From an uncultured Verrucomicrobiales bacterium (GTDB taxonomy: Bacteria; Verrucomicrobiota; Verrucomicrobiia; Verrucomicrobiales; Akkermansiaceae), in the NCBI GenBank assembly GCA_949373085.1, contig CASICJ010000028.1, positions 43,732 to 107,731 on the forward strand: a stretch of 64,000 nt of DNA, written 5' to 3'. Under the pieces are notes generated by a model, which worked only from the letters and a program-made list of their open reading frames with translations, made no database searches and was not told the origin of the DNA. A program made the position numbers and the translations under genes. Positions 9,525 through 17,260 of this stretch are shown here, in pieces (the stretch's first letter is position 1; every line of letters begins with the position of its first letter).

Positions 9525-10655
9525 CTAGCGTTCCTCAATCGGAGCGACTTTGGAAAGCTCGGTCGGCCCAACATACTTGGTGAGCGGACGGTAGAGGCGG
9601 TTATCCTCGAGCTGCTCAAGAACCTGTGCGGTCCAACCAGCCATGCGGGAAATTGCAAAAATTGGTGTAAAGAGATCGGTCGGAATATCGAGAGAATAAT
9701 AGACAGTAGCGGAATAGAAATCAACGTTGGCATTCAACCCTTTTCGTTCGCGCATCATGGTGGCAATCCGCTCGGACATGTCGATCCACTTGGTCTCACC
9801 CAACTCCTCGGTAAGCTTGACCGCCATCCTCTGGAGATGAGGTGCGCGGGGGTCGAGCACCTTGTAGACGCGGTGGCCGATTCCCATGATCTTCTTTTTA
9901 TTCTCCAAGCAGTCCTCAACGTAGGCATCGACCTTATCAAGGCTGCCGATTTCCTGAAGCATCTTGATCACGCCTTCGTTGGCACCTCCATGGAGAGGTC
10001 CTTTGAGCGTTCCAACCGCAGAGGTCATCGCGGAATAAAAATCGGAAAGAGTCGCAACTGTCACACGAGCCGAGAATGTCGAAGCATTCATGCCATGGTC
10101 GGCGTGAAGAATATAAGCAATATCGAGAGTCTTGGTTGCAGCATCGGAAGGTTCCTCACCGGTAATGAGGTAGAGAAAGTGACCTGCTTCGGAAAGATCA
10201 TCACGCACAGGCGGCAAATCTAACCCCTGACGGGCACGGTGATAGTAAGCGACAATAACCGAAGTCTGGGCACAGAGGGAGATGGCTACCTCGCGGTTAG
10301 CGTCCTGGTCCGGCTCACCAATCCCGGCGCGTTTATCAAAAAGCCCCAACATGGAAACTCCGGTCCGGAGCACGTCCATTGGATTCGCGTCTTTCGGCGC
10401 GGATTTCAGGAAATTAATGACTCCCTGGGGAATCTCGCGATTTGTCCGGAGAGACTTTTCAAAATCAGCTAACTCACTTGTGTTTGGCAACTTACCAAAA
10501 TGCAGAAGATAAGTGGTCTCCTCGAAACTGCAATTCTCAACCAACTCATCGATAGAATAACCTAGGTAAGAAAGACGACCATCGAGACCTTCGACGTTTG
10601 AGAGTGCGGATTCATTGGCAATAACTCCTTCGAGACCTTTAGCGTAATCAGACAT
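9525..10655 (-). CDS. gltA: Citrate synthase
   Basis: This enzyme condenses oxaloacetate and acetyl-CoA to citrate, the entry step of the TCA cycle. The start at 10655 (MSDYAKGLEGVIANESALS) gives 376 aa, the size of the short Gram-positive/archaeal-type citrate synthases; 25 upstream in-frame codons are not conserved-looking. Active-site segments are present: LHADHGMNASTFSAR, GPLHGGANEGV, MGIGHRVYKVLDPRAP (catalytic His and oxaloacetate binding) and NVDFYSATVYYSLDIP (catalytic Asp). A 2-methylcitrate synthase activity cannot be excluded by eye, but no prp genes are nearby. It is transcribed divergently from tsaB. Confidence 0.93.
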   Translation of the reverse strand: MSDYAKGLEGVIANESALSNVEGLDGRLSYLGYSIDELVENCSFEETTYLLHFGKLPNTSELADFEKSLRTNREIPQGVINFLKSAPKDANPMDVLRTGVSMLGLFDKRAGIGEPDQDANREVAISLCAQTSVIVAYYHRARQGLDLPPVRDDLSEAGHFLYLITGEEPSDAATKTLDIAYILHADHGMNASTFSARVTVATLSDFYSAMTSAVGTLKGPLHGGANEGVIKMLQEIGSLDKVDAYVEDCLENKKKIMGIGHRVYKVLDPRAPHLQRMAVKLTEELGETKWIDMSERIATMMRERKGLNANVDFYSATVYYSLDIPTDLFTPIFAISRMAGWTAQVLEQLEDNRLYRPLTKYVGPTELSKVAPIEER

Positions 10656-10777
10656 AAAAATAAAAGTAGTGAAAGTTAGGGTGACAGAGGCATAGTGCCC
10701 CCAACAATAGTGCGCAAGGGTTTCCCGCAAAGATTGTTTGAGTTTTTTAGTTAGAGAAAATTAACTGTCTTCCGAAG

Positions 10778-11434
10778 ATGGCCGTGACAAAGAACCACAC
10801 AATCCTCGCCCTAGAGACGAGTGTTGCCCAAGCTACCATGATCCTGGCCAACGAAAACGGCATTCTTTCCCAGAAATCCTTTCGGAGCGAGCGATCTCAG
10901 GAATGTGATCTCTTCACACCCCTGCTAGATCTGCTTAGTAAACTTCCCTCCGATGAAAAACTTTCCGCTGTAGTCGTCGGTATCGGCCCCGGATCCTATA
11001 ACGGAACAAGGGTTGGTGTTGCAACAGCTCAGGCTATCGCCCAAGTCCATGGATGCCGGGTCGCTGGTCTCTGCTCGTTCGAGGGAGTCCCCGAGGCGTT
11101 TCGTAACGAAACGATCTGGGCCGTGGGAGATGCGCGGCGGGACTCCTATTTTCTCATGCCGGTCCAAAATGGTCGGGCTCAAATCCCTCCCAAGCTCCTT
11201 GATAGAGAAGAATTTTCTATATTACTCGCTAAGTGCGAAGGACCCAAAATCACATTTGAATCACCCCAGCGCCTTCCAGAGATTACCGATTGCCTAGAAA
11301 GTCATTCAAATGCCGAAGGGCTTCTCAAGTCGTGGCTCACACGCTCGCCGGAAGAGCAGGAAGATCTCCTAAACATGCCAGTCGAAGCCTTCTACCTTCG
11401 CCCACCACACATCACGAGATCCCAAAAAAAATAA
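10778..11434 (+). CDS. tsaB: tRNA t6A biosynthesis protein TsaB
   Basis: The 218-aa protein belongs to the ASKHA-fold TsaB (YeaZ) family, which scaffolds TsaD and TsaE in making N6-threonylcarbamoyladenosine at A37 of ANN-decoding tRNAs. The N-terminus has the family hallmark ILALETSVAQATM, followed by SQECDLFTPLLDLL and VVVGIGPGSYNGTRVGVATA. Length matches the family. The C-terminal half (HITRSQKK at the end) is less conserved, as usual. It is cytoplasmic. The spacer to divergent citrate synthase is 122 bp. Confidence 0.93.
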   Translation: MAVTKNHTILALETSVAQATMILANENGILSQKSFRSERSQECDLFTPLLDLLSKLPSDEKLSAVVVGIGPGSYNGTRVGVATAQAIAQVHGCRVAGLCSFEGVPEAFRNETIWAVGDARRDSYFLMPVQNGRAQIPPKLLDREEFSILLAKCEGPKITFESPQRLPEITDCLESHSNAEGLLKSWLTRSPEEQEDLLNMPVEAFYLRPPHITRSQKK

Positions 11435-11580
11435 ACAGGCTAACTTTCCATCAACACGAATAATAGGATGACCCTAACAGTCAGGTCTGACTACAAGGTT
11501 CAAACCCTGATCGTAACCAAACGACTTCACGAATTCATTCGTAACCCAGCTTTTTATCTTATACGGAATAAGGGACTTCG
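11435..11580. other. Spacer with a short inverted repeat
   Basis: Between tsaB and the PHP gene lies an AGTCAGGTCTGACT inverted repeat (11479-11492), followed 4 nt later by the palindrome-like GGTTCAAACC. It could be an operator or a short hairpin. It is not a complete tRNA. Confidence 0.3.
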
Positions 11581-12831
11581 ATGATGAAAGCGAAAATATA
11601 CATCCCACTCTTGCTCCTGTTGGCCGTAGTTTTCGTAATCGTTTACCGGGAGTGGCGCGAACCGGACGAAGGAAAAGTTGATTGGGTCGAGAAGGGCCGT
11701 TGGTTCAAGGGGAACACGCACACCCATTCCTTGTGGAGCGATGGCAATGACCTGCCGGAGATGATCGTAGATTGGTATAAAAAAGAAGGCTACGATTTCC
11801 TCTCTCTCTCCGATCACAACACACTTAGCCGCGGCCAGAGATGGATGCCCGTAAAACAAGTCGAGAAACGCCGCCAAAAAGGAGATAGCGGCACGGTGGC
11901 CAAATACCTCGAACGCTTCGGTAAAGACTGGGTCGAACTTCGGGGCGAACCCGGAAGTGAAGAAGTCCGCTTAAAAACTCTTGAGGAAATTCGCCCCCGC
12001 TTTGAAACTGATGGTGATTTTCTTCTCATCGAAGCCGAAGAAATTACCGATAAATTTCGGCAATATCACATTCACATCAACGCTATTAACTTAGGTGAAG
12101 TCATAAAACCGCAGGGAGGCGACTCCGTCGTCGAGACAATGCGGAATAATTTACGAGCGGTCAAAGAGCAGTCAGAACGACTGAAGCGCCCTATTCTCAC
12201 CCACCTTAATCACCCTAACTTCCATTGGTCCGTCACTCCGCAGCAACTGGCCGAAGTCGTGGAAGAACAATTTTTCGAGGTTTACAACGGCCACCCAAGC
12301 ATCAACCACCTTGGCGACACAGACCACCCAAGTGATGAAGCAATCTGGGATATGGCAAACACTCTGCGCATGCTCACACACGATGCTCCCCCACTCTTTG
12401 GAGTGGCGACTGACGACTCCCACTATTACCACGGCGGAAACGTATCGCCAGGCCGGGGATGGGTCATGGTTTGGGCTGAAGAATTAAACGCCAATCAATT
12501 GGTTAAATCAATGGAACGGGGAGAATTTTACGCTTCGACCGGCGTCGTGCTCAAGGAGGTGAAATACGACCAAGGATCCCGAAAAAATCTCGTCGAAATA
12601 ACTCCGATCGAAGGGGTCGATTTTGAAACCCAATTTATTGGAACTCGTCGCAGCACCCCAGACACAACTGGCGAAGTTTTTGCAACCGTGTCCGGCCCCA
12701 CTGCCGAATACCAACTCAGCGGAGATGAACTTTATGTGCGCGCCGTCATCACCTCCACTCGCGAGCACCCAAATCCATCTTACTCCGATCAAAAGGAACA
12801 AGCGTGGACCCAACCGATCGGTTGGCGGTAG
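11581..12831 (+). CDS. Membrane-anchored PHP-domain phosphoesterase-like protein
   Basis: The 416-aa protein begins with an N-terminal anchor or uncleaved signal (IYIPLLLLLAVVFVIVY, residues 6-22). A PHP domain then starts at ~41: FKGNTHTHSLWSDG supplies H47/H49, and LSLSDHNTLSRG supplies D78/H79. Further likely metal ligands are EAEEIT, THLNHPNF and GVATDDSHYYHG. PHP proteins are metal-dependent phosphoesterases; the substrate here is unknown. The C-terminal ~100 residues are beta-rich. AAGGGA lies six bases upstream of the ATG. The domain should face the periplasm, which is unusual for the family but common in Planctomycetes and Verrucomicrobia. Confidence 0.85.
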   Translation: MMKAKIYIPLLLLLAVVFVIVYREWREPDEGKVDWVEKGRWFKGNTHTHSLWSDGNDLPEMIVDWYKKEGYDFLSLSDHNTLSRGQRWMPVKQVEKRRQKGDSGTVAKYLERFGKDWVELRGEPGSEEVRLKTLEEIRPRFETDGDFLLIEAEEITDKFRQYHIHINAINLGEVIKPQGGDSVVETMRNNLRAVKEQSERLKRPILTHLNHPNFHWSVTPQQLAEVVEEQFFEVYNGHPSINHLGDTDHPSDEAIWDMANTLRMLTHDAPPLFGVATDDSHYYHGGNVSPGRGWVMVWAEELNANQLVKSMERGEFYASTGVVLKEVKYDQGSRKNLVEITPIEGVDFETQFIGTRRSTPDTTGEVFATVSGPTAEYQLSGDELYVRAVITSTREHPNPSYSDQKEQAWTQPIGWR

Positions 12832-12840
12832 TAGATTTCG

Positions 12841-13998
12841 TTATTTGCGACGCTTCCAACGTTTCGATTTCATTTCAAATCGCTCAAGAGTTCCCTCCGG
12901 AACTTCCTCGACCGGAATCCTCAGGCTAAAAACTTCGAGCAAACGACTTTCAAGTTCGCTCGCTCCAGATCCCTCAGCACGAAGGCGAACTTCCGCCATC
13001 GAATTCACCTCTTCAATCAATACTTCGTATTCCAAAATTCCCTCAACCGAACGCACGACTTCCTCAACCGCTCCCGGATAGAGATTCACACCACGAACCA
13101 CCACCATGTCATCGACACGCCCAATGATTCCGCCCTTGAGCGCGAAGCTCTCATCCGGCTGCACTAGATCACCTGTACGATAACGCAAAATCGGCGAACC
13201 GTGACGCCCCAAAGTCGTAAGAACCAGCTCACCAATCCCCTGTTGGTCCTGGTTAATAACCTCGCAAAAGTAAGCCTCATGGCGAACAAGTAATCGTCTA
13301 GGATTAGTAATGTCGCTTACTGTCACCGGTCCGATTTCCGTCATCCCATGGTGATCAATCACTTCGGCATCCCACGCTTCGGAAAGACGATTACGAACTT
13401 TCGGCAGACTTCCTCCGGGCTCACCAGCCACGATGATTTTTTCAACCCCAAGGCTTTTCGCATCATCCGAGATTTCGGCCAATCGAAGTCCATAAGTTGG
13501 GGTGCAGCAGAGAATTTCAGGACGTAGTCTCTCCATCATCTTGAGACGATTTTCACTGGAGAGTCCGCCCGCTGGAATGGCGCGAATTCCAAGTCCGGCG
13601 GCTGATTCAAAACCCGCCCAAAACCCTAAAAACGGGCCAAAGGAAAATGGAAAAAAGGCGGCTTGCCCGGGAGTCACTCCGGCCTTTTCCCAGACCCATG
13701 CCCAATTTTCGCAAAGCCACTCCCAGCCCGCTTTATCATCAAGCCAAATCATCGGCTGTCCGCTAGTTCCGCTGGTTTGGTGGAAGCGGTGATAGCTCTC
13801 GAGGGGAAAAGTCAGATTACTTCCGTACGGTGGGTGCAATTTTTGATCAGCCGCCAACTCCGCCTTGGTGGTAAAAGGCACCTTTGTCGAATATTCCTCC
13901 AGAGTAGATACTGAAGTCAGCCCATTCAATTTATTCTGGTAAAATGGATTGGTCGAAAGCGCCCTGAGAAGGCTGTTAATTTTATCCAGACTCATCAC
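12841..13998 (-). CDS. PaaK-like AMP-forming acyl-CoA ligase / adenylate-forming enzyme
   Basis: The 385-aa protein is an ANL-superfamily adenylating enzyme of the phenylacetate-CoA ligase type. Visible motifs are the phosphate loop HQTSGTSGQP (~73-82), HGMTEIGPV (adenine-binding/Mg region), LRYRTGDLV (ribose-binding Asp), GRVDDMVVVRGVNLYP (hinge) and a lysine-rich C-terminal end. It is shorter than PaaK (about 430 aa), mostly at the N-terminus. The substrate acid is unknown. The start overlaps the DUF2891 stop by four bases, so it is the third gene of a translationally coupled operon with DUF3147 and DUF2891 genes. Confidence 0.85.
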   Translation of the reverse strand: MMSLDKINSLLRALSTNPFYQNKLNGLTSVSTLEEYSTKVPFTTKAELAADQKLHPPYGSNLTFPLESYHRFHQTSGTSGQPMIWLDDKAGWEWLCENWAWVWEKAGVTPGQAAFFPFSFGPFLGFWAGFESAAGLGIRAIPAGGLSSENRLKMMERLRPEILCCTPTYGLRLAEISDDAKSLGVEKIIVAGEPGGSLPKVRNRLSEAWDAEVIDHHGMTEIGPVTVSDITNPRRLLVRHEAYFCEVINQDQQGIGELVLTTLGRHGSPILRYRTGDLVQPDESFALKGGIIGRVDDMVVVRGVNLYPGAVEEVVRSVEGILEYEVLIEEVNSMAEVRLRAEGSGASELESRLLEVFSLRIPVEEVPEGTLERFEMKSKRWKRRK

Positions 13999-15056
13999 TT
14001 ACTTCCGATTTCCCCGGCTCCGGTGAGAAGATATACGGCGAAGGTTCCCAGCCAGTGATCGCCTTCGTAGTGGCCGCTGATGGCATCACGCAGCCCCGCT
14101 TTTTCGTGAGCATCCGCAACCTTTAATAATTCGAATTTTGGATTTCCATCCAACACGCTTGTAATACCTCGCAAGCTCCACGCCCGATTTAAATTCAAGC
14201 CAACCAGATGAACCAAATGACCATCCTCGAAATCACTCACCGTGACCGGCGTTGTGAGATTCCCCAGCTCAAATCCCGGAAAGAATTTTTCAAGCCACTT
14301 ACGATATTCAGCAGCCGAGAGAACCCGACGCATCAGATCTGCCTCATTTAATCCGGGTGAGAAAAAATCGTTTCCACTGGGTTCATAGCGAACCGGATAA
14401 GCCACATCTTCAAGATAAAATCTTTTTGCCTTTCTGATCAAGAGATCCGCGAAGCTCTGATCACCAGTCAAACGGGCCCAGTCTAATAATTGCCCGAAAG
14501 CGAAAGATGATTCAGGATGGAACCCACATCGGATTGGCCAATCGAGTTTGGGAAGGTACGATTCTGCATTCAGGACAATCGCCCTCTCGACAGGACGATA
14601 AAAGGACGCCCATTTCCTTCCTTGAGCGTCATCAAGGGCCCGAAGTTCGATCCCCAAGCGCAAAGCCCAAGCCCAACCATACATGCGTTCAAATGAAGGA
14701 TTCTTTTTCAAATAGGACGCCTCTTTTGCCAAGCCCTCTCGGGTCAGCTTCTTGGCCAATTCCGCTCGCACGGATTGATTCCATTCCGCCTTCGGGAAAA
14801 GCCGGACGAGACGAACCAGAGTCCAGTGACCATGCACTGACGAATGCCAATCGAAATGGCCAAAAAAAACGGGTGTGAGTTGGCTAGGAGCTTTAGCATC
14901 CTTCGGAGAGCGTAAAACGTTTCCCGGCTTATTAGGAAATTCCCGATTAAGCCCAGCAAGCGCGAGGTCAACGAAGCGCCTAGCATCAGCTTCAGAGAGA
15001 CGATTTTTCGCGGCGAGTGACATTCCGGTTAGTAGAAGGAGGCAAAGAAACTTCAT
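13995..15056 (-). CDS. DUF2891 family secreted protein
   Basis: The 353-aa protein starts with a signal peptide (MKFLCLLLLTGMSLAA). It carries the DUF2891 hallmark FFGHFDWHSSVHGHW near residues 68-82, then a mostly helical body (YGWAWALRLGIELRALDD, HPESSFAFGQLLDWARL, GLNEADLMRRVL) that suggests an (alpha/alpha)6-toroid-like fold. DUF2891 has no established activity that I can name. Its start shares one base with the upstream DUF3147 stop and its stop overlaps the PaaK-like start, so the three genes are probably translated together. Confidence 0.85.
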   Translation of the reverse strand: MKFLCLLLLTGMSLAAKNRLSEADARRFVDLALAGLNREFPNKPGNVLRSPKDAKAPSQLTPVFFGHFDWHSSVHGHWTLVRLVRLFPKAEWNQSVRAELAKKLTREGLAKEASYLKKNPSFERMYGWAWALRLGIELRALDDAQGRKWASFYRPVERAIVLNAESYLPKLDWPIRCGFHPESSFAFGQLLDWARLTGDQSFADLLIRKAKRFYLEDVAYPVRYEPSGNDFFSPGLNEADLMRRVLSAAEYRKWLEKFFPGFELGNLTTPVTVSDFEDGHLVHLVGLNLNRAWSLRGITSVLDGNPKFELLKVADAHEKAGLRDAISGHYEGDHWLGTFAVYLLTGAGEIGSK

Positions 15057-15466
15057 TACATCAACTCGATATTGGTAAACTTTTTAAGGATCACAACCAA
15101 TAGCCAAAAAAGAGCAATGGTGAGCATCGCGTTTACAAAAAGGGTAAAATAAAAGCCGTGACCTTTACGGAGCATCCACGGAATGACCAGAAACATGGGA
15201 AGAGTCGGCAAAACGAACCAGAAGGTATAGTAGGCATGATTGGCAATGCTCTCAATCCGGATGGCTTGATTGGGAATCTTACTTTCATGCCTCATCCAGA
15301 TCATCGCGAGGATTGAAGTAAGCGGAAGGGCGATAAGAAGGGCCGAAAGCCGATCGCTCAATAACTGAAGCTTGGTCACGATAAGAATAATGACCGCTGT
15401 GAGAAGAATCTTCGCTATATCCTGAGAACTAGGCGTAAAGACCTTAAGAAGTTCGTTTTTGTCCAT
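15056..15466 (-). CDS. DUF3147-like integral membrane protein
   Basis: The 136-aa protein has four predicted membrane segments: DIAKILLTAVIILIVTKL, ALLIALPLTSILAMIWM, AYYTFWFVLPTLPMFLVIPW and FYFTLFVNAMLTIALFWLLV. The pattern of a short basic loop after helix 1 and an LPLTSILAMIW helix resembles the DUF3147/GlpM-like group of small inner-membrane proteins, whose function is poorly defined. It is the first gene of the coupled DUF3147-DUF2891-PaaK-like operon and diverges from the lipoprotein gene at 15502 with only 35 bp between them. Confidence 0.7.
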   Translation of the reverse strand: MDKNELLKVFTPSSQDIAKILLTAVIILIVTKLQLLSDRLSALLIALPLTSILAMIWMRHESKIPNQAIRIESIANHAYYTFWFVLPTLPMFLVIPWMLRKGHGFYFTLFVNAMLTIALFWLLVVILKKFTNIELM

Positions 15467-15501
15467 TGCGATAGGTCGACTCTGAGCGCATTCTTCGCGA
15501 T

Positions 15502-16356
15502 ATGCAAGTTGCTCGATTCGTTCTGCCTATCCTTTGCCTCATGTCTGGATGCTCGGCGGACCCGCCAGGTGGCCAACCCCGACCGTCCGGACCTCGCGCA
15601 ATTGAGCCTACAGCAGCTCCGAACGCCGGAGCACTGAAGCTCACCGCGGCTCAAAAATCATCAATTGGTCGGAAAATTTGGCAAAATGAATCAGCAGGTA
15701 AGATCACCGGCTTAACTCATTGGAATGACGGGGAGGAATTCCCATCACTCGGAATCGGACATTTCATCTGGTACCCAAGAGGTTTCAACGGACGTTGGAG
15801 CGAGACTTGGCCGGAGTTCGTCAACTATGCAATGCGGCAAGGTCTACAGGTTCCCGCAGTTGGCCGAAGCCCCGATTGCCCTTGGCCTAATAAACCCTCC
15901 TTCATGCGCGATTTTAATGGCCCACAGTTGGCCGGTCTGCGTCACTGGTTGGCTGCGAACATGACGATCCAGACCGAATTCATTGCATACAAATCCCAGG
16001 AGGCTCTTCCTAGGATCATGCGTGCCGCACCGGCCCACGAGCAGGCGCGCATTAAATCGAATTACGAAAAAGTGGCCGCAAGCGCAAATGGTGTTTATGC
16101 CTTGGTTGACTACGTCAACTTTAAGGGCGACGGAACAAATCCAATCGAGCGCTATAACAATCAAGGCTGGGGGCTAATGTGGGTGCTCATGGAGATGAAG
16201 AATGTTCCTGCAGGACAAAAAGCTGCGCGCGAATTTAGCGCAGCTGCCAAGAGAAGGCTTGATCTGCGAATTGCCAATTCTCCTAGAGCACGCGGCGAGT
16301 CACGTTGGAGACCAGGTTGGCATAACCGCTGCGATTCCTACGGGCGAGCACTCTAA
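15502..16356 (+). CDS. Lipoprotein with lysozyme-like catalytic motif
   Basis: The 284-aa protein has a lipoprotein signal (VLPILCLMSGC, lipidated Cys17), a proline-rich linker to ~48, and a conserved domain from ~49 to 270. E63 (WQNESAG), D76 (HWNDGEE) and S82LGIGH87 line up with the E...D...T-IGIGH layout of T4-type lysozymes; E to D is 13 residues here against 9 in T4 lysozyme, D to Ser/Thr is 6 in both. The domain also has many Trp residues and a PRGFNGRWSETWPEF segment. This kind of protein is usually annotated hypothetical. A peptidoglycan-active outer-membrane lipoprotein is my inference. The end converges on the gene at 16369. Confidence 0.7.
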   Translation: MQVARFVLPILCLMSGCSADPPGGQPRPSGPRAIEPTAAPNAGALKLTAAQKSSIGRKIWQNESAGKITGLTHWNDGEEFPSLGIGHFIWYPRGFNGRWSETWPEFVNYAMRQGLQVPAVGRSPDCPWPNKPSFMRDFNGPQLAGLRHWLAANMTIQTEFIAYKSQEALPRIMRAAPAHEQARIKSNYEKVAASANGVYALVDYVNFKGDGTNPIERYNNQGWGLMWVLMEMKNVPAGQKAAREFSAAAKRRLDLRIANSPRARGESRWRPGWHNRCDSYGRAL

Positions 16357-16368
16357 TGATCCGCCCCG

Positions 16369-17256
16369 CTACTTTGACTTAAGCCGCTTCAGGATCTGAG
16401 CGGCTAGTTTACCATGTGAAGAATTGGCATCGACCGCAATAACTGCCTCCGCAGCCTTAATCGCCTCCGCCGTTTGCTTACCGTGATTTAAGGCAGCAAG
16501 CTTAGGAAACAGGGCTTTTTGTAAGAGAGCTCCTTTAGGCTCAAATCTGGTGATATAATCGTCGACCAATTGAATCACCTCGTCATAGGAATCCTTGTGG
16601 AACACCTCTTCGAGGCCGCGATCCAAATCCGCAAATCCTCTCTCTGCAAGATGATTCTTTTGAAAGCCCAGAGAGTCATCCGGATCAAGCCTCGCGAGCT
16701 CTTCAAGGTGTTCAGCGTCGAGGGAAGGATCTGATCCCCGAGGAGTGCTCTTAACCAGAGCTATCAAACTCTTAGCCCTCTCAAGACCATTCTGCTGATA
16801 AGCTTCTTTGATTGATTTCAATCTCGCCACTTGATCCTTAGATCGTCGAATGACTTTGGCAGCGTGCTTTAGTGGTCCATTAGTGGCTGCCCCGATTTCC
16901 CGAGCATAAACGATCCCTTTAGAATTAAGAAAAAAGGCCGTCGGATACCGATCAACTCCAAAAGTCTCTGCCACCACTCGATTGGCAGCAAGCGGAGAAA
17001 CAATCCCAGGAGTCTGTTTGAGAGGAACATCCAAAAGAACAGGCACGAAACGGGCTGCAATAGCTCCTTGAAACAAATCTTGGGAGAGCACGCGTTTCTT
17101 GAATTGAACGCATGCCCCGGAAATTTCAGTGGCTAAAAAAACCAAATAAACGTCCTTCTTTTCTTCAGACGCCTGCTTCTTAGCTTCTTTAAGATCGGTG
17201 AGCCAAGCCCCTTGAAGAGGTAGAATCATGACTAAGACAAGGGCCAATCTAAACAT
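16369..17256 (-). CDS. Secreted thioredoxin-fold protein lacking CxxC (paralogue 1)
   Basis: I start this 295-aa protein at 17256 (MFRLALVLVMILPLQGAWL), a good signal peptide; 25 upstream in-frame codons overlap the preceding gene and are dropped. Residues ~20-130 read as a thioredoxin-like domain with KKDVYLVFLATEISGACVQF where active members have WCxxC: the first Cys is Ser and only the second remains. A cis-Pro loop is present (DRYPTAFFLNSKG). The C-terminal half is helical and TPR-like (TAEAIKAAEAVIAVDANSSH). It lies 4 bp after a paralogue at 17261, and both are likely periplasmic. Disulfide redox chemistry looks lost. Confidence 0.75.
   Translation of the reverse strand: MFRLALVLVMILPLQGAWLTDLKEAKKQASEEKKDVYLVFLATEISGACVQFKKRVLSQDLFQGAIAARFVPVLLDVPLKQTPGIVSPLAANRVVAETFGVDRYPTAFFLNSKGIVYAREIGAATNGPLKHAAKVIRRSKDQVARLKSIKEAYQQNGLERAKSLIALVKSTPRGSDPSLDAEHLEELARLDPDDSLGFQKNHLAERGFADLDRGLEEVFHKDSYDEVIQLVDDYITRFEPKGALLQKALFPKLAALNHGKQTAEAIKAAEAVIAVDANSSHGKLAAQILKRLKSK
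16382..16405. terminator. Possible hairpin between convergent genes
   Basis: AGCCGCT and AGCGGCT form a perfect 7-bp stem with a 10-nt loop at the shared end of the convergent genes at 15502 and 16369, inside the last codons of the latter. There is no strong U-tract, so termination is only possible. Confidence 0.35.
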
Positions 17257-17260
17257 CGGG

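Noticed and set aside
11461..11525. Possible tRNA (GGTTCAAACC with a nearby AGTCAGGTCTGACT stem and a later ACCA)
   Set aside because: The T-arm lacks a 5-bp stem (only GG/CC and one further pair) and no acceptor or D-arm pairs can be found. Treated as inverted repeats in a spacer.
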